DNA of 64,000 bases from Chrysogorgia sp. JL179-B06 (taxonomy: Eukaryota; Cnidaria; Anthozoa; Scleralcyonacea; Chrysogorgiidae), in NCBI GenBank assembly GCA_035772405.1, contig JAYKKM010000379.1, positions 581,501-645,500 of the forward strand. Direction: 5' to 3'. The position numbers and the translations under genes were made by a program. The notes below the pieces were generated by a model, which saw only the letters and a list, made by a program, of their open reading frames with translations, was not told the origin of the DNA and did not search any database. Positions 1 through 10,100 of this stretch are shown one piece after another; the first letter of the stretch is position 1; every line of letters starts with the position of its first letter.

Positions 1-300
1 GTTTTTAAACCCCGTCGTTTCAACAGGGTTTAAAAATATACACCCAAGTACAGTCTATATATCAGAACCAGGAGTGTTAAGCAATTATTTTTTAAGAATA
101 GCTGACCCCCTAAAACAGGGTGTCAGCTTTTCTTAAAAATAACTGCTACTTTGAAGACTACAATTAAGATGTCCTAATAGCATGCAAATATTAGTAAAAT
201 ATTAAGACACTACATGTGACCCCCTACTGATAGTATGTTTGTGATCGATAGAAGGGTCATTTTGACCAAGGTCCCAAAACGGGGGGTTGGTCAGATCACG
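1..300. other. Gene-free leader of element A with three strong hairpins
   Basis: The segment upstream of the BRO-type gene has no ORF of note. It holds three inverted repeats: TTTTTAAACCCCGT with its complement near 2-36, a repeat around AAGAATAGCTGAC / GTCAGCTTTTCTT near 88-139, and GACCAA...TTGGTC near 265-293. The same three occur in element C at 28868-29070, where the GC-rich one is perfect. Loops are AAAAC-like. They could be transcript-end or RNA-processing structures; function is inferred only from conservation. Confidence 0.6.
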
Positions 301-366
301 CGTTCGTGCTATTAAGTGGTTACTTTCTTAAGATGACTACTATTTAAACACAAAAATAAAACATGT

Positions 367-379
367 GGTATAGTATAGG
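367..379 (+). promoter_or_regulatory. GTATAGTATAGG motif abutting a start codon
   Basis: GGTATAGTATAGG ends about 2 bases before the ATG of the BRO-type nuclease gene. Near-identical copies precede genes at 1265, 2491, 12516, 13267, 29310, 52420 and (complement) 63124. The position so close to ATG suggests a very short leader or an initiator-type promoter. Confidence 0.6.
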
Positions 380-381
380 TG

Positions 382-1173
382 ATGAGTATCACTAAAATAT
401 TTAGAAATAACGACACGTCTATCACTGCTATAAAAGATGGAGATAATATTTGGTTCTATGGAAAAGAGGTAGCTGAAATCTTAGGGTATAAGAGATCATA
501 TAAGGCTATAACAGACCACGTGGCAGACGATGAGAAAATAAAGGTCCAAGTATCAAGGTCACATTTTGGGACCTTGGTCAAAAGTATGGTTTGGCAAATA
601 AATGAGAGTGGTTTGTATAGACTAATATTCTCATCTAAGTTAGAGTCAGCTGAGACTTTTAGAAAATGGGTATTCACAGAAGTCCTACCATCTATTAGAA
701 AGACGGGCCAGTACACACAACATAACCAACTATCGATTATGAATGAGACAGATTTACACTACGACATAGTTAAATACATTAGAGAGTATCATCCAACAAT
801 AGTCATCCCAGGGTTGGGTGAGTACCAAGACACATCTACTAAAAGAATAGATGGATGGAAGAAAGGTTACAGTGGTGGGCAACCAGATTTGATAGTTCCG
901 CAACTACATAAGAGATACAACGGTTTTGCTATAGAGTTCAAAACACCGAAAGGTAATGGGGTTATTAGGAATAACCAGTTGAGGGTATTAAGGAGACTAA
1001 GATCACAAGGGTACAACACATTACTATCCTCAGACCAACATGAGATAATACATTTCATAGAGACATATATGAGAGACTCCAGAGTTCTATGTGAGTACTG
1101 CAATAGGAGATTCAAGAATGAAACCACACTATCAAATCACCAAAGATACTTTCATCGAATACTCTATCTGTGA
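382..1173 (+). CDS. BRO-N / VRR-NUC-like nuclease / C2H2 fusion protein (element A)
   Basis: 263 residues from the ATG at 382; the preceding GTG is in frame but ATG is preferred. Residues about 10-112 resemble the BRO N-terminal DNA-binding domain of large DNA viruses (IWFYGKEVAEILGY, then VLPSIRKTG). Residues about 145-225 look like a VRR-NUC/PD-(D/E)XK nuclease: GQPDLIV, AIEFKTPKG, then a Q and RSQGY. The C-terminus has a C2H2 finger, CX2CX12HX4H. Nuclease activity is inferred from the motifs. Copies: 29310 (C, almost identical), 62321 (D, different N-terminus), 13934 (B, diverged) and 52420 (F, broken). Confidence 0.8.
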   Translation: MSITKIFRNNDTSITAIKDGDNIWFYGKEVAEILGYKRSYKAITDHVADDEKIKVQVSRSHFGTLVKSMVWQINESGLYRLIFSSKLESAETFRKWVFTEVLPSIRKTGQYTQHNQLSIMNETDLHYDIVKYIREYHPTIVIPGLGEYQDTSTKRIDGWKKGYSGGQPDLIVPQLHKRYNGFAIEFKTPKGNGVIRNNQLRVLRRLRSQGYNTLLSSDQHEIIHFIETYMRDSRVLCEYCNRRFKNETTLSNHQRYFHRILYL

Positions 1174-1243
1174 GATGACTGTGAGATAATCTGTGAGATG
1201 ACTGTGAGATAATCTGTGAGATGACTGTGAGATGATCTGTGAC
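1168..1243. repeat. CTGTGAGAT iteron array (element A)
   Basis: Six exact and one variant copies of CTGTGAGAT spaced 11-12 bp, beginning at the stop codon of the nuclease gene and ending just before the next gene's promoter motif. Equivalent arrays lie upstream of the homologous gene in B, C and D. This could be a replication or transcription-factor binding array; no function is shown directly. Confidence 0.7.
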
Positions 1244-1253
1244 GAGATATCAC

Positions 1254-1264
1254 GTATAGTATAG
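1254..1264 (+). promoter_or_regulatory. GTATAGTATAG motif directly before ATG
   Basis: The motif ends at 1264 and the ATG starts at 1265, leaving no room for a conventional leader. It is the same sequence as the motif at 367-379. Confidence 0.6.
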
Positions 1265-1585
1265 ATGACTGACAGTGAGTCTGTACCTATTATAACGTCG
1301 ACAACAAGGACCAAAGACCCTAAGAGAGTAGAGGCAGGCAAACGCTTGGCTGCTATATCTAAAGCTGCAAAAGAGAGGAAGATGAGAGAGATAATGGTAA
1401 GTGAGATAGAGTATGACGGTTTTAATTATGGATACATAATAGGAACTATAGGAGTGGTTATAGCTGCCGGATCATTGTATTATGCGATGAAGCAAGATAA
1501 ACAAATGGTGACTGTTAATGAGGAGTCTAAGAACGTTGTAACAAAAAAGGAACTACCACCACGTAAACTCGACAGCCTCGATTAA
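1265..1585 (+). CDS. Small single-pass membrane protein (element A)
   Basis: 106 residues. A charged N-terminal half contains DPKRVEAGKRLAAISKAAKE, then one hydrophobic span at about residues 58-76 (YIIGTIGVVIAAGSLYYA), then a lysine-rich tail. The family is conserved in C (30193) and in B (12043-12384, minus), and is truncated in D (62089-62262). No biochemical role is known to me. It is first in a run of four small genes with spacers under 20 bp, which suggests a shared membrane-associated complex, perhaps a virion or membrane-remodelling function. Confidence 0.7.
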   Translation: MTDSESVPIITSTTRTKDPKRVEAGKRLAAISKAAKERKMREIMVSEIEYDGFNYGYIIGTIGVVIAAGSLYYAMKQDKQMVTVNEESKNVVTKKELPPRKLDSLD

Positions 1586-1602
1586 AACATATCGTATAAT
1601 AT

Positions 1603-1836
1603 ATGACATCAATAGATAGAAAAGAACTGATGAACGAGCTATACGACGCAGCCCTTGTGACTGCTGGAGCCGTAGCCGTATCAATGGCGTCAAAGAAAGT
1701 ACTAAAAGAACCGTTAGGAACCCCTGAATCAGTGAAGGGCACCCTCAAGTTAGCGACTGCTGTAGGAGTCTCAACTCTACTTGTCAAGTGGGCACAGAGT
1801 AAGAAATACTTACCTGTAGATCCATTCTCAAAGTAA
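1603..1836 (+). CDS. Small hydrophobic protein, two helices (element A)
   Basis: 77 residues. Two hydrophobic stretches (about 16-32 and 48-62) are separated by the conserved EPLGTPESVKGTLKLA, and the end is YLPVDPFSK. It is nearly identical to 30510-30743 in C and clearly homologous to 11783-12046 in B, so it is under protein-level constraint. It may be a small capsid-associated or membrane protein; function unrecognised. Confidence 0.7.
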   Translation: MTSIDRKELMNELYDAALVTAGAVAVSMASKKVLKEPLGTPESVKGTLKLATAVGVSTLLVKWAQSKKYLPVDPFSK

Positions 1837-1852
1837 TATAGCGTAATATATA

Positions 1853-2269
1853 ATGGCTAGTGTGGTAGCAGGTGGTTTATTCAACGCTATAGCATTCGCA
1901 GGAGCTGGATTTATATTCAGCAAGCTAAACCACACCGGCTATGAGACAGAGATAAAGAGACACAACAAAGCATTGGAGAGTCTTGCGAGAGAAAAAGAAA
2001 AGTTCTACGAGAATGAGATTCGTCAGAGAGATAAAATTCAGGAATTAAGACAACAATTGTCAGATGCTAACGCAGACATAAACGACACAAACCACGCTCT
2101 GGATCAACTAAGACAAGTACTGACGATACAGTATGATGGGAAGACATTTAGTAAAGAGCCTGAGTTGTCAGACTATTACAAACCCTCGGACGAGATGAAA
2201 GAATATCAAATGGTATTCGTTGTAGTTGTTGGACTACCTTTAGGTTACCTAATATATAGAGTAGTATAA
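1853..2269 (+). CDS. Membrane-anchored coiled-coil protein (element A)
   Basis: 138 residues: N-terminal hydrophobic glycine/alanine-rich segment (residues 3-22), a long charged coiled-coil-like middle (about 30-95, EKEKFYENEIRQRDKIQELR), then a second hydrophobic segment at 118-137. Homologues: 30760-31176 in C (a few substitutions) and 11359-11778 in B. D has lost it by deletion. Its stop overlaps the next ATG (TAATG), which supports co-transcription or coupled translation. Confidence 0.7.
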   Translation: MASVVAGGLFNAIAFAGAGFIFSKLNHTGYETEIKRHNKALESLAREKEKFYENEIRQRDKIQELRQQLSDANADINDTNHALDQLRQVLTIQYDGKTFSKEPELSDYYKPSDEMKEYQMVFVVVVGLPLGYLIYRVV

Positions 2270-2460
2270 TGAGCGCCAAAACGTTGAAGGAGATGGCTAT
2301 GGAATTTAACAAAAAGCGCAACTTGACAGAGGCACTCTTTTATCAAACTAGTCAGATAGAAGAGTTGGAACAGTTACTGTCAGACGCTCTAAAACAGGTC
2401 ACAACAATAAAGTGTGAGTGGGAGACACTAACCGACAACCACAAAGTTACCACACTATAG
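2269..2460 (+). CDS. Short coiled-coil protein (element A)
   Basis: 63 residues, predicted helical and charged (QIEELEQLLSDALKQVTTIK). Start overlaps the previous stop by one base. Intact copies are at 31179-31370 (C) and 61938-62105 (D); no counterpart is seen in B, so it may be specific to the short elements. Function unrecognised. Confidence 0.6.
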   Translation: MSAKTLKEMAMEFNKKRNLTEALFYQTSQIEELEQLLSDALKQVTTIKCEWETLTDNHKVTTL

Positions 2461-2490
2461 TCTAAATATATATATAGTATAGTAACTTAG

Positions 2491-3123
2491 ATGGTTGACG
2501 AACGTACAATGAGAATGTTCTATGCTGGGTATACATTAGATGAGATTGAGACATCGGGAAAGTGGAGTGGTACTACATTAGGGTACACATTGGATGAGAT
2601 CAAGAACGGAAGTAGGGACACAAAATCAAAAAAGTGGTACGACACCACATACTGTTACGAGTGTAGTAACCACAGAACCCAAATCGAAGATGGTGTATTT
2701 AGTTGTAGCAAGTGTGGAGAGACTACCTACGGAAGTGTGAGAAACTTCATATCTAACATTTGGATGTACAAGAAATCGGCTCATAGTTACAGTAAGTGAC
2801 TAGAGAGAATGTTGACTAGCAAAAGACTAGTTAACGAGAGTGACATACCAATAGTGGTCAGTGATTTTATAAAGATAGTGTGGTCTCTTAAAAGAAACAA
2901 TTTGATTGTCAAGAATATATCGAAATATATTTTCTATATCATAAGAATATGCTCTAGAAGAGGTATAGAGTTGAGAGGTAGTTTTAACGACCTCAAACCT
3001 GGTAAGATTAAGGCTCGATTCGATTACAGCTTGTATAGTGTAGTATACAAGGATATAGGTTTGGACGGGAGAGGAGACCCATACTACGATGAGTGGATAA
3101 ATAAAACATTTAGTAATATATAA
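2491..3123 (+). pseudogene. Zinc-ribbon protein gene with in-frame TGA (element A)
   Basis: Homologous to the intact 208-residue gene at 61281-61907 in D. It has a CX2C...CX2C ribbon (YCYEC...SCNKC type) and a basic helical C-terminal part. In A a TGA near 2797-2799 replaces the tryptophan codon present in D, and the frame stays open beyond it to 3123. Other genes in this element use TGA as a real stop, so recoding is unlikely. A transcription-factor-like role (TFIIB or viral late factor type) is a guess from the ribbon only. Confidence 0.7.
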
Positions 3124-3305
3124 TGGTAAGACCAAAAATTTATAAAACAAAAGAAGAAGCTTTAAGAGCAGTCAGAGCACAAAATAGAGAGTGGATGAGA
3201 ACTCACGAATGGGTGTGCGAGACATGCGATAATAGGCCATACCATGTGACCTCTAAATATAGACACCTGGAGACCAAAAAGCATTTGAGAAATTTGAGCA
3301 TCTAA
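3123..3305 (+). CDS. Small C2H2 (U1-like) zinc-finger protein (element A)
   Basis: 60 residues; the start overlaps the preceding stop by one base (TAATG). A single finger of the type CX2C...HX5H (CETC...KYRHLETKKH) follows a basic helix. Homologues at 32028-32207 (C) and 61102-61281 (D). It faces the polymerase gene tail to tail, 2 bp away here and overlapping in C and D. Likely nucleic-acid binding. Confidence 0.65.
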   Translation: MVRPKIYKTKEEALRAVRAQNREWMRTHEWVCETCDNRPYHVTSKYRHLETKKHLRNLSI

Positions 3306-3307
3306 TT

Positions 3308-6300
3308 TTAGACTATTTTGTAATGTCCATACGCATAACTAGACACGCCGTCTGGTAGTATATGTCGCTTGTCGTCAAAGCAGCTCAAGGATACTTTATT
3401 TATTTCATAGCTTCCTAGTTGGTGACTCTTGCTGCGAATAGTTTTAATTATGTGAGACATTTGCTCACCATTTGTTAGGACACTTTTATAGTTGTCATGT
3501 CTTATGTTATTTCTAATGGTACTCTTCTTGATACCTTTAGCAGTCTTCCCACCTTTTCTGTCTTCTTTTACATAGCTATACATTTTTGATCTTAAACCAA
3601 CGAACTCAACGATGGGGACTCCTAATGTCTCATCCTTCATTTTACCAATAACCTTCTTGTTAGTTGAGTCGAAGTAGGGAGATGACTTATCATATCCACT
3701 AAAGTCGAACACTTCTTTGTTAGCGTGCATGTCTTTGTACACATCCTCCGTCTCGATCTCATACATTAGACTATCCGTGTCTGTGAATAGTAGTTTGGCT
3801 TTGTTACGATACTCCTTTTTGACGTTATTGTAGTGGAAGTCGTACATCAGTGTCTTCGATAGGTCTAGAATACACATACCTACATATGCTGGTCTATTTA
3901 GAGTTAGTATCTCTTTGATCTTGTGAACTGCTACCAAGTTATTGTCAAATATTTTACTGCTTACAAAGGTTGGTTTCGACGTTAGTTTCTTCAGCTTTTC
4001 CTCGTCTGTTACTAACTCCACGTTCACACGCTTTCGTAGATTCTCCATAGTCTTTCCAAACACACTATTATTCATGAGCTTGAAGAAATCCTTCTCAAAG
4101 TCATTCCTTGCTTGGGTTCTCTTGTCCGTATTAAAGTCGATATATTGTTTGAGCCATGGTGACTGATTGAATTGAAGTACTCTATGTATCTTCTTAACCT
4201 TCATTCCCAAACTCTTGTATAATTGTAGGTTTCTATAGTGAACTACGTACTTACTCTTACCATTTAGGTTAGGTACAAGTTTTGCAACCTCTCCTACAGA
4301 TATTCTAAACTTGTTTTGGATCGTCTTACAATAGTTTGACAACATATCACTACTTACTTTCATCCTCTCAGGGGCTAAAGGATAGTCGTTGTGAAGATCG
4401 TGCAACTCGTCTGGATACTCTAAATCAACCTCAAGTATCAACCCTTTGTCTGAGTTGTCACTATATTTACCTAGACTGTTGATGTCAAAACCCTCGACCC
4501 ACTCAAATCCACCAGTCGGTAGATACTGACACATAGCCCAATCATAAAGGTTATTCGCATCTAGGTACACGATGTGCTTCGATGGCTTGCGACTATCATA
4601 GTCCTTCATATATTTATTATTGGCCTTACCATATCTATGCGTGATACAAGAGACACCACCTCGCATTCCTTTCTCAATAAACTGAAACATGTCAATATCA
4701 GTCATCAACTCTAGTTCCACTCCTGTCATCTTTAAAGCAGCGTCCCATGATAGTCCTGGTGATGTGAAGTAGTGACAAGGATCTAGTTGGTAGTACTGCT
4801 TGCAAGTCTTTCTGAAGTTCTCAAACACGTCGGACAATAGTAACACATCAGTCTTGAGGTACACATCGTGGTACTCACCCATATTGTTCAAATCGAACGT
4901 CTTCCACACTTCTTGTGCGTGTTCATAATCAGCGTCTGATATATGTTCGTCGTTCAGTGCACTGTAGAAGCTCTCCTTTGAGGGTAGCTTCAACTCTTCG
5001 AACTTATCGAAACTATCCATATAGTCATATGGGTACACACCTTTTCGTGACACCAACTCTAACTCCTTACCTCCAAACACTTCGGACGTGTACTTAATAC
5101 AATCTCTTGGTAGATTGTTTACTAGGTTGACTAGACTAGAGCTCATGAATTGGAAACTATCTAGAAATACTAGATGTTTACCTAACATGAATGCCATATA
5201 TTTCTCCATATTATTTGGTATGACGTTGATTTTCTGACCTAGCTTGCCCATCTCTTGCATTATGAAGTGGCTATCGTATCCTCTTAGATTGTGAAATATG
5301 ACAGGTATCTTATCAGTCAATCTATAGTTCCTATTACATAACTGATGTGCTGAACCTCTATATTTACCAGTGATATGACAATGATCTCTAACTCTCATGT
5401 CTCCACTTTTATATTTCCCATCACAAATGTGACATTTAGTCGCTTCCTTGAAGTTAACCTTATCAGCTCTGGTCAACACCATGTCCTCATTAAAATGATC
5501 CTTTCTAACTTTCTTGCAGTACTTAACCTCCTCTAACATCTTTTTCATGAACTTCCTAACCGAGTTCTTACCTCGAAACATCTCTAATGGTTTACTATAT
5601 TTATCATCATAACAGCACACCACTTTGTACCCATACCCACAGTCTGTGTGTCTTTGGTACTCGCTAGTGTACGATCCTGTGAGTGGTGTCACGTTGTCTA
5701 TCTTCTCTGTGATAGCCTCGAAGTCTGCGTATATTACGAACGGCACTTCTAATTGTTTGTGGTAATTTTTATACTCAAGAGTTTTGTCTCCTTCATCTGG
5801 CATCTTAATCGCTTGCTTGCCATTTACCACCATACAAACCTCCTTATGTTTCTCTAGAATCTCACTGGTAGTAAAACATTGAAGACAGTACCTACAGAAG
5901 TTCTTATGACATTTGTGTTTAGACTGATTGAACATGAATCTATCAAAATCTTTTATATATACGTAATGTCGTTTACTACCACTCGTTATAAGTAGCAGGT
6001 CCATATGATCCTCGTACTTCTCCTCAGAAACGTAGATAGGGAATGGCTGCTTGTCCTCGTACCCAAACACGTTGATACTAATACCGTTCTGCCTCTCTAT
6101 CTTGTTGTACTGTTTTGTATTAACTGGAAATCTCACTCCTTCATAGTTCACAGAACCTACGTTCTTCTTGTGCTTCGACACTCTCTGCGGATTCTTTCCT
6201 ACAGGATACTTGTGCAACACGTGACACCACATAAAACACTTGTCATCGTTGTTCTTTATGTTAATTAAACCTTTCGACGCGTTCCTCAACTCTAATGGTA

Positions 6301-6340
6301 GTTCAATATAACTCGATCCTTTAAGAGGTTCATACACCAC
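3308..6340 (-). pseudogene. DNA polymerase B, C-terminal three quarters (element A), cut by element B
   Basis: 1010 codons open up to the insertion point of B. Visible features in order: conserved Maverick N-terminal block (GSSYIELP, CFMWCHVLHK), Cys/His finger (CRYCLQC), exonuclease motif I (YADFEAIT), endonuclease-VII-like Cys/His cluster (CHIC...RVRDHCHITGKYRG), ExoII (FHNLRGYDSHF), ExoIII (YLKTDVLLL), polymerase A (YLDANNLYDWAM; the others have YGWAM), B (KLMNNSVFGKT) and C (FTDTDSLMY). All catalytic motifs of a protein-primed-type family B polymerase are present. The N-terminal part continues at 25665-26762 beyond the insertion. The insertion is the only large break seen. Confidence 0.9.
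6335..6340. repeat. Left target-site duplication of element B (CACCAC)
   Basis: CACCAC flanks B at 6335-6340 and again at 25659-25664. Six base pairs is the duplication length known for Polintons, and the flanks together match uninterrupted polymerase sequence in C and D. Confidence 0.95.
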
Positions 6341-7120
6341 AGTAGTATAGCAGATGGGGCTACGAGCTCACCGACGTTGAACGTAAATATAAATACCAAA
6401 ACATCACCAAATTTGTGCCAAGTCGCGACTCGACAAATTTGACGATGTTTTGGTATTTATATTTACGTTCAACGTCGAATAATCTCGTAGCCCCGTCTGC
6501 TATACTACTATGCTATACTACTATCGCAATCGTTAATCAAGCTAGACACCCCTCCCACGTTTTCTACTCAATTGATGTCAAACACACGCGAGACTAGCGA
6601 AACAATACCAAATTTATACCAAATCGCGATTTTCGCTAAATTTGGTGTTATTTCAGTCATATTTAAAAAATAGACGTTTCAACATTTTCACAAATTTGTC
6701 AAATCATATTTAAAAAATAGAAAGTGTCGTTTCAACATTTTCACAAATTTGTTAGATCACATTTTTAAAAATAGAAAGTGTCGTTTCAACATTTTCACAA
6801 ATTTGTCAAATCACATTTAAAAAATAGAGAGTGTCGTTTCAACATTTTCACAAATTTGTCAAATCGCATTTAAAAAATAGTCGTTTCAACATTTTCACAA
6901 ATTTGTTAAATCACATTTAAAAAATAGAAAGTGCCGTTTCAACATTTTCACAAATTTGTCAAATCACATTTAGGAAAATAGTCATTTCAACATTTTTACA
7001 AATTTATGTATCGTAAAAGTGTCTCACGCGTGATAAAATTGGCACCTGTTATGCAAATTAGATTATTGCCACCTGTTAATAATAGATTAGTCCGTTTGTT
7101 CACTATTTTCAGTGTTTGTC
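6341..7120. repeat. Left terminal inverted repeat of element B
   Basis: 780 bp, inverted copy of 24892-25658. Three layers: an outer 169 bp self-complementary hairpin (6341-6509) with an extra 13 bp TGCTATACTACTA unit; a 150 bp spacer with another inverted repeat around CCAAATTT; and about seven tandem units of 46-55 bp (about 6655-7010) each containing TTTCAACATTTTCACAAATTTGT minus its last bases. The inner end encodes the final residues of polymerase. Confidence 0.92.
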
Positions 7121-10100
7121 ACCTCGCCTCTCACTTCAATGTTTTTGTGACCATACGCGTAGGAGTCAATACCATTTTCTAAAAGGTATCGTTTATCATC
7201 GAAGCAGGATAGCGATACTTTATTAATTTCATAACTACCGAGCTGATGTTTGACACTTCTAATGGTCTTCATTGTGTGTCGCAATTGTTTCTGCTCAAGT
7301 AACACACTTTTATAATCTTCGTGTCTGATTACCTTTTTAATTATATTCTTTCTAATACCTTTAGCAGTTTTCCCACCACCTCCATCCTCTTTCAAATAAC
7401 TATACATCTTACTGCGCAACCCAACGAATTCAATAATTGGCGTTCCAGCGCACTCGTCCTTCATCTTCCCAATAACTTTCTTATTCTCTTTAAAAGCGAA
7501 TGGGCTGTCTGCGGGGTAGTCACTATTGTCGAACTTTTCGCACTCCATCATAAGTCGGAATAAACGTCGTCAGTTTTAATCAAGTACAACAGACTGTCAG
7601 TGTCAGTGAAGTGCAATCTGCAGGTGTCGCTAGAGTACTTTTTCATGATATAATTATAGTGAAAATCGTACATCAACGTTTTACTCAAGTCTAGTATGCA
7701 CATACCCACATATGCGGGTCTATTTAATGTCAGCGTTTCTTTAACTTTGTGGACAGCGACTAAGTTCTCGCTAAATGTCTTGCAAGACACAAACGTTGGC
7801 TTCGAGACAAGCTTTTTTAATTTCTCCTCAGTGGTCACTAATCTTACGTCCACACGCTTCCTCAAGTTTTCCATTGTTTTTCCAAACACGCTGTTGTTCA
7901 TCAACTTGAAGAAGTCCTTCTCGAAAGCGTTCTTAGCCGCAGTTCTTTTGACTGTATTAAAGTCGATGTACTTACCCAACCACTTAGACTGATCAAACTG
8001 TAGGACCCTATGAACCTTTTTGATTTTCAATCCAAGATCCATGTACAACTGCAGATTTCTATAGTGACACACATACTTTTTTTTGTCCATCAAATTAGTC
8101 ACCAGCTTCTTCACGCCACCAACACTCACATTAAACTTATTTTTGATTTTCGTGCAGTGCTCTGACAACATGTCAACAGTTATCTCCATCTTCTCAGGAG
8201 CTAACGGGTAATCGTTGTGTAGGTCATGCAAATGGGCTGGGTACTCCAAGTCGACTTCAAGCAGTAAGCCCTTACTATTGTTGTGATAGTCGCATAGATT
8301 AGCCTTTTCTATTTCTCTCTCAGTCAACCACTTGAAGCCACCCGTAGGTAGACTTCGACTCATCGCCCATCCGTACAAATTGTTGGCATCAAGGTACATC
8401 AAATACTTCGACTCTTGCGCTTTATCGTACCCCTTCATGTATTTATTATTTGCCACGCCATGTCTGTTGCATATGTAGCTCACACCACCACGCATACCTA
8501 ATTCTACGAACTGAAACATGTCAATGTCGGACAATAATTCGAGCTCCACTCCAGTCATCTTTAACATGGCATCCCAAGCCAATCCAGGCGATGTGAAATA
8601 GTGACACGGGTCTAATTTATACTCGCGATGACATGTCTTTCTAAAGTTCTCAAAAACGTCGGCGAGCAAGAGCACATCACTTTTCAAATACAGGTCGTGA
8701 TACCCACCCATACTTTCAACGTCGAAGTAGTCCCACACGTCGATGGCGCGCTCATGCATTTCTTCCGTAATATCTTCATCATTCAGAATATTGTAAAAGT
8801 CCTTTTTGGAGGGTAGCTCGCGTTCATCGAATTTGTCAAAGGAGTCCATATAATCGTAGGGGTAGACTCCCTTTCTTGTCATAAGTGCCAACCCCTCATC
8901 ATGAAACACTTCTGACGTGTATTTGAAAGCGTCCCTTGGTAGGTTCCTCACCAAGTTGTCTAGACCACTACTCATGAACTGAAAGCTGTCCAAAAATACC
9001 AAGTTTTTTCCAAGCATGAACGCCATGTACTTCTCCATGTTGTTCGGTATCACATTTATGTCTTGACCAAACTTGCCAATCTCCTGCATAATGAAATGAC
9101 TATCGTAACCGCGTAAGTTATGAAAGATCACAGGAATTTTATCAGTCAATCTAAAGTTCACGTTACAGTGACGATGTGCGGTCCCTCTGTACTTACCTGA
9201 CACGTGACAGTGGTCTCTCACTCTATCGTCAGTGCTAATGTACTCAACACTACAAATGTGACAACTTTTAGCCTCGTCAAAGTTCTTCTTATCGTCATCA
9301 GTCAGTGTCATTTCTTTGTTAAAGTGACTCTCAGATGTTTCTTTACAATATTCGACAATTTCTAACATCTCCTCAATGAACTTGTTTACTGCATTTTCAC
9401 CGCGGTACACTTTTACTGGCTTACTGTACTCGTTGTCGTAGCAACAAACTAATTTGTACCCATAACCGCAGTCAACGTGCCTCTGATAAGCGTTTGTGTA
9501 GCTACACTTGCTCGATGGTGTTGTTGTGTGCACCTTCTGTGTGATAGCCTCGAAGTCTGCGTACACTACAAATGGTACGTTTAGCTGTCTACTAAAATTC
9601 TCGTATTTCACTTTAGCGTCTTTTTGCGGCATTTTAATAGCTTGCTTCCCATTGATGACCAAACACACTTCCACATGGCGTTCAAGCACGTCCTCGCGAC
9701 TAAAACACTGCAGGCAATATCTACAAAAGTGTTTTCTAGCCTTGTGCTCTGTCTGACGGTACATGAATTTGTTGAAATCACGAATATACACATAGTGCTT
9801 GCTATCATCATTAGTTATCAACAATAGGTCCATATGGTCAGGATACACCTCCTTAGAAACGTACACAGGGAATGGTTGCTTATTTTCATACCCAAAAACA
9901 TTAATGCTAATATCGTTAGCCTTTTCAATCTTGTTGTAGTCTTTGAGTGTGACTGGGAAGTTAATTCCGTCGTAATTCAGCTCACTGATGTGACTGGCGT
10001 ACTTTGACGTTCTGTCAGAGTTTTTTCCAACAGGAAACTTATGTGCTAGATGACACCATCTAAAGCACTCGTTGTCATCCCCATTATTTACGTTTATCAA

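Noticed and set aside
3308..6340. Independent 1010-residue polymerase with its own start at 6340
   Set aside because: The apparent start is a GTG in the target duplication; the true gene continues beyond element B.
6655..7010. Possible CRISPR array
   Set aside because: Units are tandem with similar, not unique, spacers, are duplicated in inverted orientation at the other end of an element, and lie in an animal-type genome.
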